In this document: positions 16,210 through 25,038 of the stretch, one piece after another
How the letters are laid out: every line of letters begins with the position of its first letter
How positions within the stretch are numbered: position 1 is the stretch's first letter
NCBI GenBank assembly: GCA_027729635.1
Contig: JAQCEM010000006.1
Location: 1-64,000 of the forward strand
Direction of reading: 5' to 3'
Source of the DNA: Casp-actino8 sp001510335
GTDB lineage: Bacteria > Actinomycetota > Acidimicrobiia > Acidimicrobiales > Ilumatobacteraceae
DNA: 64,000 bases
Notes under the pieces: generated by a model
Told to the model about the DNA's origin: nothing
Database searches by the model: none
The model's input: the letters and a program-made list of their open reading frames with translations, nothing else
Position numbers and translations under genes: made by a program

Positions 16210-16745
16210 AAAACGGCATCACGCTGCAACTAGAGAACGGTCTTTTTACCATCATTGAATTCCAGCACGTCAAGCCCGGCAAGGGTGGAGCATTCGTGCG
16301 CACCAAGTTGCGCAATCTAAAAACTGGCAACGTCTTGGAAAAGACATTCAACGCAGGTATCCGTGTTGAGCAGGCCATGCTTGAAAAAAAGGACATGCAG
16401 TTCTTGTACCGCGATGGCGATGACTATGTCTTCATGGACACCGAGTCCTACGACCAGATCAATGTTGCGCCAGTTGCCCTCGGTGATGCTGCTGATTACA
16501 TCATTGAATCGATGATCGCGATTATCGCGACGCATAACACCGAAATCGTGTCGGTTGAAATTCCGGCTTCTGTTGAACTGCTGATCGCTAATACCGAACC
16601 TGGTATTCAGGGCGACCGAGTTTCAGGTGCCCGCAAGCCCGCTGAGTTGCAGACAGGTAAGACCATTCAAGTTCCGTTGTTCGTGAACATTGGCGACAAA
16701 GTCAAGGTCGATACTCGTTCAGGCGAATATTTGACGCGAGTCTGA
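16182..16745 (+). CDS. efp: Translation elongation factor P
   Basis: A 187-residue EF-P, which relieves ribosome stalling at polyproline. The KOW-like domain I carries HVKPGKGGAFVRTKL, whose lysine in PGKGG is the usual modification site. OB domains II and III follow, ending in VDTRSGEYLTRV. ATG 16182 has an AAGGA Shine-Dalgarno at about 16170 and starts inside the peptidase gene; a longer frame to 16146 has no support. No poxA/epmA-type modifying gene is nearby. Confidence 0.95.
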   Translation: MPAITTNDLKNGITLQLENGLFTIIEFQHVKPGKGGAFVRTKLRNLKTGNVLEKTFNAGIRVEQAMLEKKDMQFLYRDGDDYVFMDTESYDQINVAPVALGDAADYIIESMIAIIATHNTEIVSVEIPASVELLIANTEPGIQGDRVSGARKPAELQTGKTIQVPLFVNIGDKVKVDTRSGEYLTRV

Positions 16746-16747
16746 TT

Positions 16748-17170
16748 GTGGCAACTCGCCGGTCGCGTTCATCGCATGTTGACCCTCGTTCGCAATCGCG
16801 TGAACGTGCGTTAACTCTTCTTTATGAAGCGGATACCAAAAGCCTAGATGGTCATGCAGTTCTCGCGGGGTTAGTTGATGATCCTGATCACGTCACAGCA
16901 TTGATCGTTCGTGGTGTTTCAGACATGGCCGCCGATATTGATCAACTCATCATCAAACACGCCGATGGTTGGACAATTGAGCGCATGCCATGTCTTGATC
17001 GCAACATTTTGCGTATGGCGACATTTGAACTATTGAAACGTACGGACATTCCCAAAGCCGTCATCATGGACGAAGCGGTCGAACTTGCCAAAACCTTCAG
17101 CACTGATGATTCTGGTCGCTACGTCAATGGTGTGCTGTCTGCGATAGCTCAAGAAGTTCGCGCCAGCTGA
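16748..17170 (+). CDS. nusB: Transcription antitermination factor NusB
   Basis: An all-helical RNA-binding protein that joins NusE on boxA during rRNA antitermination. The N-terminal SQSRERALTLLYEAD and the C-terminal block KAVIMDEAVELAKTF followed by YVNGVLS are family signatures. GTG 16748 starts 2 bases after the efp stop. Length is 140 residues. It closes the operon and is convergent with the Rrf2 regulator 11 bases downstream. Confidence 0.94.
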   Translation: MATRRSRSSHVDPRSQSRERALTLLYEADTKSLDGHAVLAGLVDDPDHVTALIVRGVSDMAADIDQLIIKHADGWTIERMPCLDRNILRMATFELLKRTDIPKAVIMDEAVELAKTFSTDDSGRYVNGVLSAIAQEVRAS

Positions 17171-17181
17171 GAAACTAAAAA

Positions 17182-17634
17182 CTAGGCGTGATGGTTAGTT
17201 TCGGGCCATGGGCTTTTTCCGTTAGCCGCGTCAGCCACATTGGCTAATGTGAAACCCGCGAGATGTTCACGCATATGGTCGCCAGTTTGCTTCCAAATAG
17301 CTAGCAAGACGCATTGACCTTCATGATCGCATGAACCGTCTTGATGGGGTTCACCAAAGTCGCCCAAGGTAATCGGACCGTCAACAGCAGAAATAATGTC
17401 GTTGAGTCGAATTTTTTCAGGAGTACGAGCCAAGGTGTACCCACCGCCAACTCCACGCTTTGACTTCACCAATCCCGCTCCCTTTAAGGCCAACAGAATT
17501 TGCTCAAGATACGGCTGGGGAAGACCCGTACGATCTGCGATGTCACGAACCGATGTTGGTCCCGGCTCTCCAGCGTGCAAGGTAAGAGACAGTAAAGCCC
17601 GACAGGCATAGTCACCTCTTGTTGAAACACGCAC
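17182..17634 (-). CDS. Rrf2 family transcriptional regulator
   Basis: A 150-residue winged-helix regulator. The N-terminal MRVSTRGDYACRALLSL and the recognition part PQPYLEQILLALKGAGLVKS with RGVGGGYTLA match Rrf2/IscR/NsrR proteins. Members with three conserved cysteines bind Fe-S clusters. Here only C102 and C108 are seen in the sensor loop and the third is absent, so cluster binding would need a different ligand, such as a His or Asp. It is divergent from the phosphodiesterase gene, sharing roughly 110 bases of upstream DNA. No suf/isc genes are in the window. Confidence 0.88.
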   Translation of the reverse strand: MRVSTRGDYACRALLSLTLHAGEPGPTSVRDIADRTGLPQPYLEQILLALKGAGLVKSKRGVGGGYTLARTPEKIRLNDIISAVDGPITLGDFGEPHQDGSCDHEGQCVLLAIWKQTGDHMREHLAGFTLANVADAANGKSPWPETNHHA

Positions 17635-17744
17635 GCTCTCATCGTAGGAGGTTGGCGCCCCGATAATACGAATCTTCAGCGTTCGGGATCAGTTCACCAA
17701 GTTTGAATAGAGACTTTTCGCCAGATTTGGTGAAAGATAGACAT

Positions 17745-18875
17745 GTGATTGTTTCGGCTATGACTCCTGCGCCAGTGATTCCAAACTACGCAGCCGACAA
17801 TCTGACCGGAATCATTCCGGGATGTTTGTTGGGAAGGCCGTCTCAGCGCCCTCAATGGTTTCCCCAACCTCTCCAAGACGCCGAGCGTATCGTTTTATTG
17901 GTCATTGACGGACTCGGCTACGAACAGTTACAAAGCCATGCCCATCTGGCACCCCACCTCATGTCCCTTGAAGGCCGTTCGATCACGACAATAGCCCCCA
18001 GCACAACTGCGAGTGCGTTGACTAGTTTGGTCACGGGAGCCTCTCCCGCCGAGCATGGCATCGTCGGCTACCGCATGGACATGGGTGACTCAGTCATGAA
18101 TTCTTTGCGCTGGTGGTCAGATGCTCGAGACCTGCGTAAGGTTCATCCTCCCGCAACGGTGCAACCCATTCCACCGTTTGTCGGGATGTCGATTCCGGTG
18201 GTCAGTCGCACCGAACTTGAAGGGTCAGCTTTCACCGAGGCTCACTTACGGGGGAGTCGTCCCTGCGGATGGCGAGCCGCAAGTTCGATCGTGGCGCAGT
18301 GCGCACATCTCATCGAGGCAGGTGAAAAGTTTGTCTATGCCTACTACGACGGGGTTGACAAAATCGCCCATGAGCGCGGCTTTGGTGCGTACTACGACGC
18401 CGAGATCGCGGCCACCGATTGGTTAGTCGGAACGTTGCTGAATGCATTGCCTAGCGGCACAACATTGGCAGTGACCGCTGATCATGGCCAGGTGCAAGTT
18501 GACGACAACGTGGTTCATCTGTCAGACGACATCAGGGCACTAGTGCATCATCAGTCGGGCGAAGGACGTTTTCGTTGGCTTCATGCCAAGCGCGGTCAAG
18601 AAGCCGAACTTTTACAAGCGACGTCTGAGGCCTACAGCAATATCGCGTGGGTGGCTTCACGAGATCAAGTTGTGGATGATGCATGGCTTGGACCGGCCCG
18701 AGGGGGACGAATGGCTGATCAAATCAAACGTCGATTGGGTGATGTCGCATTGGTTCCTTTTACAGCGACAACCTTTGACGATCCCTTAGATTCGGGACCT
18801 TTCAGTTTGATATGTCGACACGGTTCCATAACCGCTGCTGAAATGTTTGTTCCATTTCTCGCTCGGACAACGTGA
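17745..18875 (+). CDS. Alkaline-phosphatase superfamily phosphodiesterase/pyrophosphatase
   Basis: About 377 residues of the type I phosphodiesterase/nucleotide pyrophosphatase branch. The first metal Asp is in LLVIDGLGYEQL, the nucleophile region is APSTTASALTSLVTGASP, and later metal ligands lie in YYDGVDKIAHERG and TADHGQV. No signal peptide is seen, so it may act in the cytoplasm. The physiological substrate is unknown. GTG 17745 follows a weak purine stretch; ATG 17760 is an equally plausible start and TTG 17703 the longest. Divergent from the Rrf2 regulator and upstream of bpa. Confidence 0.8.
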   Translation: MIVSAMTPAPVIPNYAADNLTGIIPGCLLGRPSQRPQWFPQPLQDAERIVLLVIDGLGYEQLQSHAHLAPHLMSLEGRSITTIAPSTTASALTSLVTGASPAEHGIVGYRMDMGDSVMNSLRWWSDARDLRKVHPPATVQPIPPFVGMSIPVVSRTELEGSAFTEAHLRGSRPCGWRAASSIVAQCAHLIEAGEKFVYAYYDGVDKIAHERGFGAYYDAEIAATDWLVGTLLNALPSGTTLAVTADHGQVQVDDNVVHLSDDIRALVHHQSGEGRFRWLHAKRGQEAELLQATSEAYSNIAWVASRDQVVDDAWLGPARGGRMADQIKRRLGDVALVPFTATTFDDPLDSGPFSLICRHGSITAAEMFVPFLARTT

Positions 18876-18930
18876 AGTTGGCGTGAACTTGTGCGAAGGT
18901 AGAATGTGACGCTTGCGTGAGGAAAAAACC

Positions 18931-19452
18931 ATGAGTATCTCTGATTCAAATAGCAACACTCCCAATGCCGATGCCGCCGAAGTGCTCGTCCAGGGGATGA
19001 CAGCTGCCCTACCCGCGCCAGAAACACCAGTAACTGAATCAGTCACTGAACCAGCCAAGGTCATGCGTATCGGTTCGATGGTGAAGCAATTACTTGAAGA
19101 AGTACGGACATCGCAATTAGACGCAAGTAGTCGTGAACGTCTCGCCGAAATTTATGAACGTTCGGTCGTCGAACTCGCCGATGCCTTATCACCAGACCTC
19201 CAACAAGAACTTCGGATGTTGGCACTTCCTTTTTCTGATGGCATTCCCAGTGATAGCGAACTGCGCATTGCCCAAGCTCAACTGGTGGGCTGGCTCGAAG
19301 GTCTTTTTCATGGTATCCAGGCGACACTATTCGCCCAACAAATAGCGGCCCGCCAACAATTCGAGCAATTACGTCAAATCAATCCCGGAGGACCGAACCA
19401 ACATCCGGGAAGTGACTCAAACTCTGGCGGACTCTCAGGAACTTACCTCTAG
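18931..19452 (+). CDS. bpa: Bacterial proteasome activator Bpa
   Basis: The ATP-independent activator ring of the actinobacterial 20S proteasome (Rv3780 family, DUF2587). The conserved core begins at AKVMRIGSMVKQLLEEVR (about residue 43) and runs through SDSELRIAQAQLVGWLEGLF and ATLFAQQIAARQQ. The C-terminus ends GTYL, matching the GQYL docking tail that opens the proteasome gate. ATG 18931 is preceded by GAGGA at 18919-18923. It implies that a 20S proteasome, and probably the Pup system, is encoded elsewhere. Downstream a small hairpin precedes dnaE. Confidence 0.9.
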   Translation: MSISDSNSNTPNADAAEVLVQGMTAALPAPETPVTESVTEPAKVMRIGSMVKQLLEEVRTSQLDASSRERLAEIYERSVVELADALSPDLQQELRMLALPFSDGIPSDSELRIAQAQLVGWLEGLFHGIQATLFAQQIAARQQFEQLRQINPGGPNQHPGSDSNSGGLSGTYL

Positions 19453-19509
19453 AGCACTGCTACTGTTCCTAGACTAAATCGATCAGATTTGGATTGACGA
19501 GATTTGGAT

Positions 19510-19527
19510 CCCGAAGCATTCGGGTTT
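19510..19527 (+). terminator. Possible weak terminator hairpin after bpa
   Basis: CCCGAA and TTCGGG pair as a 6-bp stem with a 3-base loop, followed by only three T residues. The short stem and tail make this a weak intrinsic terminator or a leader hairpin of dnaE; the stem starts 58 bases after the bpa stop. Confidence 0.3.
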
Positions 19528-19539
19528 CACCGAGATGTG

Positions 19540-19545
19540 AGGAGG
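19540..19545 (+). promoter_or_regulatory. Strong Shine-Dalgarno that decides the dnaE start
   Basis: AGGAGG lies 6 bases before TTG 19552 but only 3 bases before GTG 19549. Normal spacing favours the TTG, which would give an N-terminus of MGDSFTHLHVH. Confidence 0.6.
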
Positions 19546-19551
19546 TAGGTG

Positions 19552-22500
19552 TTGGGCGACTCTTTCACCCATCTCCATGTTCATACCGAGTTTTCCATGC
19601 TCGATGGAGCCGCCAAACTTGACGAGCTCGTCGCCAAAGCAGTCGCCGATGGTCAACCAGCCCTCGGAATGACCGACCACGGAAACATGTACGGAGTTCT
19701 CGACTTCTACAAGGAGTGTCGAGCCCAGGGTGTGAAGCCAATCATCGGTACAGAGGCCTATATGGCCTACGAAACTCGTTTTGAACGTCCCAGTCGACGG
19801 GGTCAAGTTGACGATTCCGGCGGTGACACCGAAGGTGGTCGCAAGTTGTACTACCACCTCACCTTGCTCGCCGAAAACAATGTGGGGTACAAAAACCTCA
19901 TTCAATTGTCCAGCTTGGCTTTCCTTGAGGGTTACTACTATCAGCCACGAATGGATTGGGAGTTGCTTGAGAAATATCACGAAGGTCTGATCGCCACGAC
20001 AGGTTGTCTGGGCGGACATGTTTTGCAGTCGCTGCTAAAAGACGATTATAAAGACGCCAAAATCAAGGCGGCTCGTCTTCAAGAAATTTTCGGCAAAGAC
20101 AATCTGTTCGTAGAAATCCAAGACCACGGATTAGCGGCACAAACAAAAACAAATCCGCAGTTGTTGCAAATCGCCCAAGAAATTGGTGCGCCCGTCATCG
20201 CCACGAATGACTCGCATTACGTACATCGCCACGATAGCGATGCCCACGACGCACTGTTATGTGTTCAGACCAACTCAATGATCAACGACCCAAAGCGTTT
20301 TCGCTTTGAAGGCACCGAGCATTACCTCAAGACATCTAACGAAATGCGTTACGTGTTTCGCGAAGTTCCAGAAGCATGCGACAACACTTTGTGGATTGCC
20401 GAACGTGCTGACGTCACCATTGAATTCGGTAAACCGCAATTGCCGAACTTCAAAATTCCTCAAGGTTTTGCCGATGACGCGGCCTATCTCGATCACCTCA
20501 CTCGCGAAGGTGCCAAACAGCGTTGGGGCGACAAACTTGAACCGTCAATCATTGAGCGTTTGGCTTATGAAACCAAAGTCATCTGCGATATGGGGTTCGC
20601 TTCGTACTTCTTGATCGTGTGGGACCTCATTCGTTACGCCAAAGACCAAGGTATTCGTGTCGGTCCGGGACGTGGTTCGGCCGCCGGTTGCGCAGTTGCC
20701 TATTGCCTAGGCATCACCGAAATTGACCCGATTCGTTATGACTTGCTCTTTGAGCGTTTCCTGAATCCCAGTCGAATTTCAATGCCCGATATCGACATGG
20801 ACTTCGATTCCAGGTATCGAGAGCAAATGATTCATTACGCGACCGACACTTATGGCCGTGAACACGTCGCCCAAATCATTACGTTCGGCACGATCAAAGC
20901 CCGAAACGCTGTTCGCGATGCAGCGCGAGTGCTCGGTCATCCGTACGCCGTCGGTGACAAGTTGGCCAAAGCCATGCCGCCACTTGTCATGGGTCGAGAC
21001 ACTCCACTCAAATATTGTCTCGAGCTAGATCCCAAGTACAAAGAGGGTTATCAGGCCGCTCAAGAACTTCGCGATATCTATGAGTCCGAAGATGATATGC
21101 GACAGGTCATTGATGTCGCCAAAGGACTCGAGGGTCTGAAACGCTCGACCGGTATCCACGCCGCAGCCGTCGTCATTTCTAAGGAACCTCTTACTTCGTA
21201 TCTTCCGTTGCAACGTAAGCCTGAGGCTGGCAAGCCCATTGAAGAGTCACAAGTTACGACCCAGTTCGAAATGCACGGCGTCGAATCACTCGGCCTCTTA
21301 AAGATGGACTTCCTTGGTCTACGTAACTTGGACGTCATTTCCGATGCGATGGCGCTCATACGTTTGTCAGAACCGGATTTTGATATTGATGCCATTCCGA
21401 TCGATAACAAGAAAACTTATGAATTGTTGTCGCGCGGCGACACCATCGGTGTTTTTCAACTCGAATCTCCGCCGATGCAGCAGTTGCTGCGTGCTATGGC
21501 ACCGACAAGTTTTGAAGATGTGTCGGCTGTGATCGCTTTGTATCGCCCGGGTCCAATGGGCGTCAATATGCACTACGACTTTGCCGATCGCAAAAACGGT
21601 CGCAAGAAGGTTGAGTATTTCCATCCCGACGCCGAAGAAATTCTTGGCGACACCTACGGGCTCATGATTTACCAAGAGAGTGTGATGCGCGTTGCGCAAC
21701 GTTTTGCTGGTTACTCGCTAGCTGAAGCCGACAACTTGCGCAAGGCGTGCGGCAAGAAAGAACGCGCGCTCATGAAGGAAGAGCGTTCGAAGTTTGAAGA
21801 GGGCTGCGCAACTTCGGGTTACGGCGATATTCTCGGCAAACAGCTCTTCGACATCATTGAGAACTTCGCCGACTATGCGTTTGGTAAAAGTCACTCATTT
21901 GGTTACGGATACATCTGCTACCAAACAGCCTTCCTTAAAGCGAATTATCCGGTCCAATACTTCGCAGCAATGCTGACAAGTGTTAAAGATAATCTTGATA
22001 AAGCAGCCGGCTATCTCGTTGACGCCCGAACTGGCGGAATCACCGTTGGTCCGCCAAACATCAATGTTTCCCACGTTGATTTCACACCTGAGGTTGAACA
22101 ACGAGTTATTCACTTTGGCTTGTCAGCAATCAAAGGTGTCGGTCAAGCCATTTGTGAACGCATTGTTGCCGAGAGGCAAGCCAACGGATCTTTTGAATCT
22201 TTCCATGATTTCGCGATGCGGGTTCCCACTGATTGTCTCAACAAGAAGGCAGTTGAGTCGTTCATTAAGGCAGGCGCATTTGACAGTTTGGGACATCCCC
22301 GTCAAGGGCTGATGGCCGTGTTTGAAAATATTGTTGACGACACTGTTTCTCGTCGCGCCGAAGCCGATCAGGGTGTGATGAGTCTATTCGATGCCATTGA
22401 TACCGATACCGATCCCTCATTTGATCTTGATATTCCCATTCCTGAAAACGAATACGACAAATCAGTCAAGTTGAAGTTTGAGAAAGAAATGCTTGGTTTG

Positions 22501-23064
22501 TACATCAGCGATCATCCATTGTTCGGACATGAGTCATCGCTTGCTAAGCATTCAACAACGACGACCGCTTCATTGACTGAGGCTGAGAATGGCTCCATCT
22601 GGACCTTGGCCGGAATCATTACCAAAGTTGAACGCAAGGTCACCAAAAAGGGTGACCCGATGGCGATCGTGCATCTTGAAGACTTATACGGGGGAGTTGA
22701 ACTCACCGTCTTCGCTAAGACTCTGCAGACGCATGGCCACAAAATTGTCGATGAGGCAATCATCTCGGTTAAATGCCGGGTTAACCGTCAAGACGATCGC
22801 ATCAGTGTCGCCACCATGGAAATCACTCCACTGCAGTTATCAAACCGCGAACCCGAATTGCGTCTCAACCTCCCCGCGGTAGCCCTTGACCCCGAAAACG
22901 TGGCTCGACTGAAAGCGATCTTGTCGAAGTACCCCGGACCTTCGTACGTCTTTCTCCACATTGGCGACGCCAAAGTTTTAAAGCTGGGCGCCGAATTCAT
23001 GGTCGATATTGACCGAGTTATTCCGCCGCTACGGGTCGCTTTCGGTGCTGGAGTCGTGCGCTAA
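19552..23064 (+). CDS. dnaE: DNA polymerase III alpha subunit
   Basis: The replicative polymerase of the DnaE1 class, 1170 residues. The N-terminal PHP domain begins FTHLHVHTEFSMLDG. The C-family catalytic core has GPGRGSAAG and MPDIDMDFD with catalytic aspartates at about residues 409-413. The beta-clamp and tandem HhH region follow, then an OB fold around WTLAGIITKVERK near residue 1020. The start is chosen as TTG 19552 from the Shine-Dalgarno spacing; GTG 19549 adds one residue. It stands alone without other replication genes. Confidence 0.96.
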   Translation: MGDSFTHLHVHTEFSMLDGAAKLDELVAKAVADGQPALGMTDHGNMYGVLDFYKECRAQGVKPIIGTEAYMAYETRFERPSRRGQVDDSGGDTEGGRKLYYHLTLLAENNVGYKNLIQLSSLAFLEGYYYQPRMDWELLEKYHEGLIATTGCLGGHVLQSLLKDDYKDAKIKAARLQEIFGKDNLFVEIQDHGLAAQTKTNPQLLQIAQEIGAPVIATNDSHYVHRHDSDAHDALLCVQTNSMINDPKRFRFEGTEHYLKTSNEMRYVFREVPEACDNTLWIAERADVTIEFGKPQLPNFKIPQGFADDAAYLDHLTREGAKQRWGDKLEPSIIERLAYETKVICDMGFASYFLIVWDLIRYAKDQGIRVGPGRGSAAGCAVAYCLGITEIDPIRYDLLFERFLNPSRISMPDIDMDFDSRYREQMIHYATDTYGREHVAQIITFGTIKARNAVRDAARVLGHPYAVGDKLAKAMPPLVMGRDTPLKYCLELDPKYKEGYQAAQELRDIYESEDDMRQVIDVAKGLEGLKRSTGIHAAAVVISKEPLTSYLPLQRKPEAGKPIEESQVTTQFEMHGVESLGLLKMDFLGLRNLDVISDAMALIRLSEPDFDIDAIPIDNKKTYELLSRGDTIGVFQLESPPMQQLLRAMAPTSFEDVSAVIALYRPGPMGVNMHYDFADRKNGRKKVEYFHPDAEEILGDTYGLMIYQESVMRVAQRFAGYSLAEADNLRKACGKKERALMKEERSKFEEGCATSGYGDILGKQLFDIIENFADYAFGKSHSFGYGYICYQTAFLKANYPVQYFAAMLTSVKDNLDKAAGYLVDARTGGITVGPPNINVSHVDFTPEVEQRVIHFGLSAIKGVGQAICERIVAERQANGSFESFHDFAMRVPTDCLNKKAVESFIKAGAFDSLGHPRQGLMAVFENIVDDTVSRRAEADQGVMSLFDAIDTDTDPSFDLDIPIPENEYDKSVKLKFEKEMLGLYISDHPLFGHESSLAKHSTTTTASLTEAENGSIWTLAGIITKVERKVTKKGDPMAIVHLEDLYGGVELTVFAKTLQTHGHKIVDEAIISVKCRVNRQDDRISVATMEITPLQLSNREPELRLNLPAVALDPENVARLKAILSKYPGPSYVFLHIGDAKVLKLGAEFMVDIDRVIPPLRVAFGAGVVR

Positions 23065-23102
23065 GCGTTATTTCGTGCGATTTCTCGGTGTTATTTCACG
23101 GT

Positions 23103-23115
23103 CGACGAGTCGTCG
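23103..23115. promoter_or_regulatory. Short palindrome downstream of dnaE
   Basis: CGACGA-G-TCGTCG is a perfect 6+1+6 palindrome in the 140-base gap between dnaE and the next gene. It could be an operator or a small hairpin; a short T run follows but is too brief for a confident terminator. Confidence 0.25.
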
Positions 23116-23204
23116 TTTCGCCTCAGCGCCTTCCCAAGTGGCAGAATAGAGGGAGTTCATTTTCGGGCCAGACTTTTGGGTCCATTGAGGGAGAAGTCGT
23201 TTTC

Positions 23205-23864
23205 ATGTCCGTCGAAGTCGAAACAATAGATTGCGCGGCTCTTACGGAGACTCAACTTGAAGACATGGTCGCAATGGGTGGTTCCTTCGATATGGAGCGC
23301 CTCCTCAAGGCCAAGGAAGACTGGGTGCTCTGCACGACGTCTCGTGAAGGTGGCATGGTCCAGGGCTTTACATTTTCGACCCTCGAACGTATTGGCGGCA
23401 CACCCTGCGTGCTGTTGGGCATGATGAGTGTGAAGCGTTCATCGAAGCGTGATCAGATCCTGAAGGGTTTGATGGCTGAAGCATTTCACCGAGCACTCAT
23501 GGCCTTCCCTGATGAAGACGTAGTGGTCGGAAGTCGCTTCACTTCGGCAGAAGGTCTTGAGGCTTTCAAACAATTGACCGAACTGATTCCGCGTCCAGGG
23601 CATCGCGCGGTAGGCGAAGAAAGAGCATGGGGACGACGCCTCGCGCGTCGTTTCGGCGTCGATGCCAATTACGACGAAAAGACTTTCATTGTTGCCAAGA
23701 AGGGTTTGTCTGGCTTCTTAGATCACGAGTCCACTAAGGCTGACAAAATCAAGCCCGAGATTGCCGAAATGTTCTCTGCGGTCAATCCCGCAGTTGGTGG
23801 CTGTTTAATCATCCATGGTTGGACCATGACTGAGGATCTCCTCAAACTTGGCAATTTCAAATAG
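23205..23864 (+). CDS. Conserved-looking protein of unknown function
   Basis: A 219-residue soluble protein starting at ATG 23205, with a purine-rich GAGGGAGAAG about 8 bases upstream. The central part alternates strands and helices (FTFSTLERIGG, CVLLGMMSVKRSSKRDQILKG) in a way that loosely recalls GNAT acyltransferases, but I see no convincing acetyl-CoA loop. An in-frame extension back to 23088 lies in non-coding-looking DNA. It overlaps the nitroreductase by 17 bases and heads a run leading to DUF35 and thiolase genes, which suggests a role linked to acyl-CoA metabolism. Confidence 0.65.
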   Translation: MSVEVETIDCAALTETQLEDMVAMGGSFDMERLLKAKEDWVLCTTSREGGMVQGFTFSTLERIGGTPCVLLGMMSVKRSSKRDQILKGLMAEAFHRALMAFPDEDVVVGSRFTSAEGLEAFKQLTELIPRPGHRAVGEERAWGRRLARRFGVDANYDEKTFIVAKKGLSGFLDHESTKADKIKPEIAEMFSAVNPAVGGCLIIHGWTMTEDLLKLGNFK

Positions 23865-24471
23865 CTCTGCGACCTCGTTTTCCCTCGAGGCTCTTTTACG
23901 TCGGCGCCGAATGACGCGCCGTTTTCTAGGCGGACCATCACCGCTTGACATCAGTGCTTTATGCACATTGGCGTTACGGGCCCCTTCCGCTGGTTTTTCG
24001 CAGGGCTCTCATTTTTTGGTCCTGACTGATCTCGACCTTCGGAAGTTTTGGGATGTTTCTGGGGCCGGGGATTGGTTTAGGTCAACTGCTTCGGGAGTTC
24101 TCGAAGCGTCCTGCGTCGTTCTGATTTTGGGCGATCAAGATGCCTACACCGAGCGTTACAGCAAGCCCGATAAGGCCGCGCATGGTCTTGACCACGCTGA
24201 TCACTGGGTGACCCCATATTGGCTCACTGATGCAGCCATGGCCGCCGAAAACTTGTTACTTCTCATCGAAGAACAGCATTGGGGAGCGCTTTTGTTTGGT
24301 CTTTTTGGCGATTCAAGAAAGGTTCTTGACGCTTTTGGTGTTCCGGAATCAGTGTCATGTGTCGGCGCCGTCGCTGTGGGATACCGCCATCCAGAAGATC
24401 AACCGAGTGGTTCTCCAACCACCCGATCCCGCCGACCGACGGATGAGGTCATCCATATCGGTCACTGGTAG
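23848..24471 (+). CDS. Nitroreductase family flavoprotein
   Basis: A 207-residue protein with the nitroreductase fold. The N-terminal LLRRRRMTRRFLGG carries the FMN-phosphate arginines, LALRAPSAGFSQG is the second FMN motif, and WLTDAAMAAENLLLLIEEQHWGA is the conserved dimer/FMN helix. Members oxidise NAD(P)H and reduce quinones, enones or nitro groups; the native substrate is unknown here. TTG 23848 overlaps the upstream gene, and ATG 23911 is too far inside the fold to be the start. Its position before DUF35 and thiolase genes suggests an enoyl or related reduction in the same pathway. Confidence 0.78.
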   Translation: MAISNSSATSFSLEALLRRRRMTRRFLGGPSPLDISALCTLALRAPSAGFSQGSHFLVLTDLDLRKFWDVSGAGDWFRSTASGVLEASCVVLILGDQDAYTERYSKPDKAAHGLDHADHWVTPYWLTDAAMAAENLLLLIEEQHWGALLFGLFGDSRKVLDAFGVPESVSCVGAVAVGYRHPEDQPSGSPTTRSRRPTDEVIHIGHW

Positions 24472-24567
24472 TCAGGAATTTGGCCTTGGGGCACAAGGGT
24501 TTCGGATCAGGACGTATAAGGGTTTAGGGTGAGAATGTTCGTACAACCGTTAATCGGAGTCACCATC

Positions 24568-24960
24568 ATGGCCAACCAAATACCGCACGTTGATTATCTA
24601 GAACTCGGCGTTAAGCCACACCTCGTTGCCAATGAGTGCACGTCATGTGGCGCTCGTTTCTTTGACCGTCGCAACGCCTGTGCGAAATGTTTCAAAAATG
24701 AATTTAAAAAAGTCCCGATCGCGACTGATGGTATTTTGAAGTCATTCACCATTGTCGCCTTTGCGGCACCTGGTGTTCCGGTTCCTTTTGTCGCCGGAAT
24801 TATTGATTGCGCTGGTACCAGCGTGCGTGGCAATGTCATTAATACTGACCCAACACCAGAAAAGGTATCGCTTGGCATGAAAGTACGTTTGGCAACTTTT
24901 AGTCTCGGTACCGACGACGAAGGATCTGAAGCAATCGGCTTTGGCTTCGAACCCGCTTGA
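24568..24960 (+). CDS. DUF35 OB-fold/zinc-ribbon acyl-CoA-associated protein
   Basis: A 130-residue protein with an N-terminal rubredoxin-like zinc ribbon (C24, C27, C38, C41 in CTSCGARF and CAKC) followed by an OB fold with the APGVPVPFVAGIID strand set. DUF35 proteins act as partners of thiolases, HMG-CoA synthase and steroid side-chain aldolases/hydratases, passing CoA intermediates. ATG 24568 has GGAG at 24555-24558; an upstream frame to 24529 is unsupported. The next gene is a thiolase, the expected partner. Confidence 0.85.
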   Translation: MANQIPHVDYLELGVKPHLVANECTSCGARFFDRRNACAKCFKNEFKKVPIATDGILKSFTIVAFAAPGVPVPFVAGIIDCAGTSVRGNVINTDPTPEKVSLGMKVRLATFSLGTDDEGSEAIGFGFEPA

Positions 24961-25038
24961 TTCTGTCCAGTCCATCTTCTTAACCATCATTTAACTCATT
25001 ACCCAAAAATTCTTACGACGAAAGCGAAGGCACTCATC

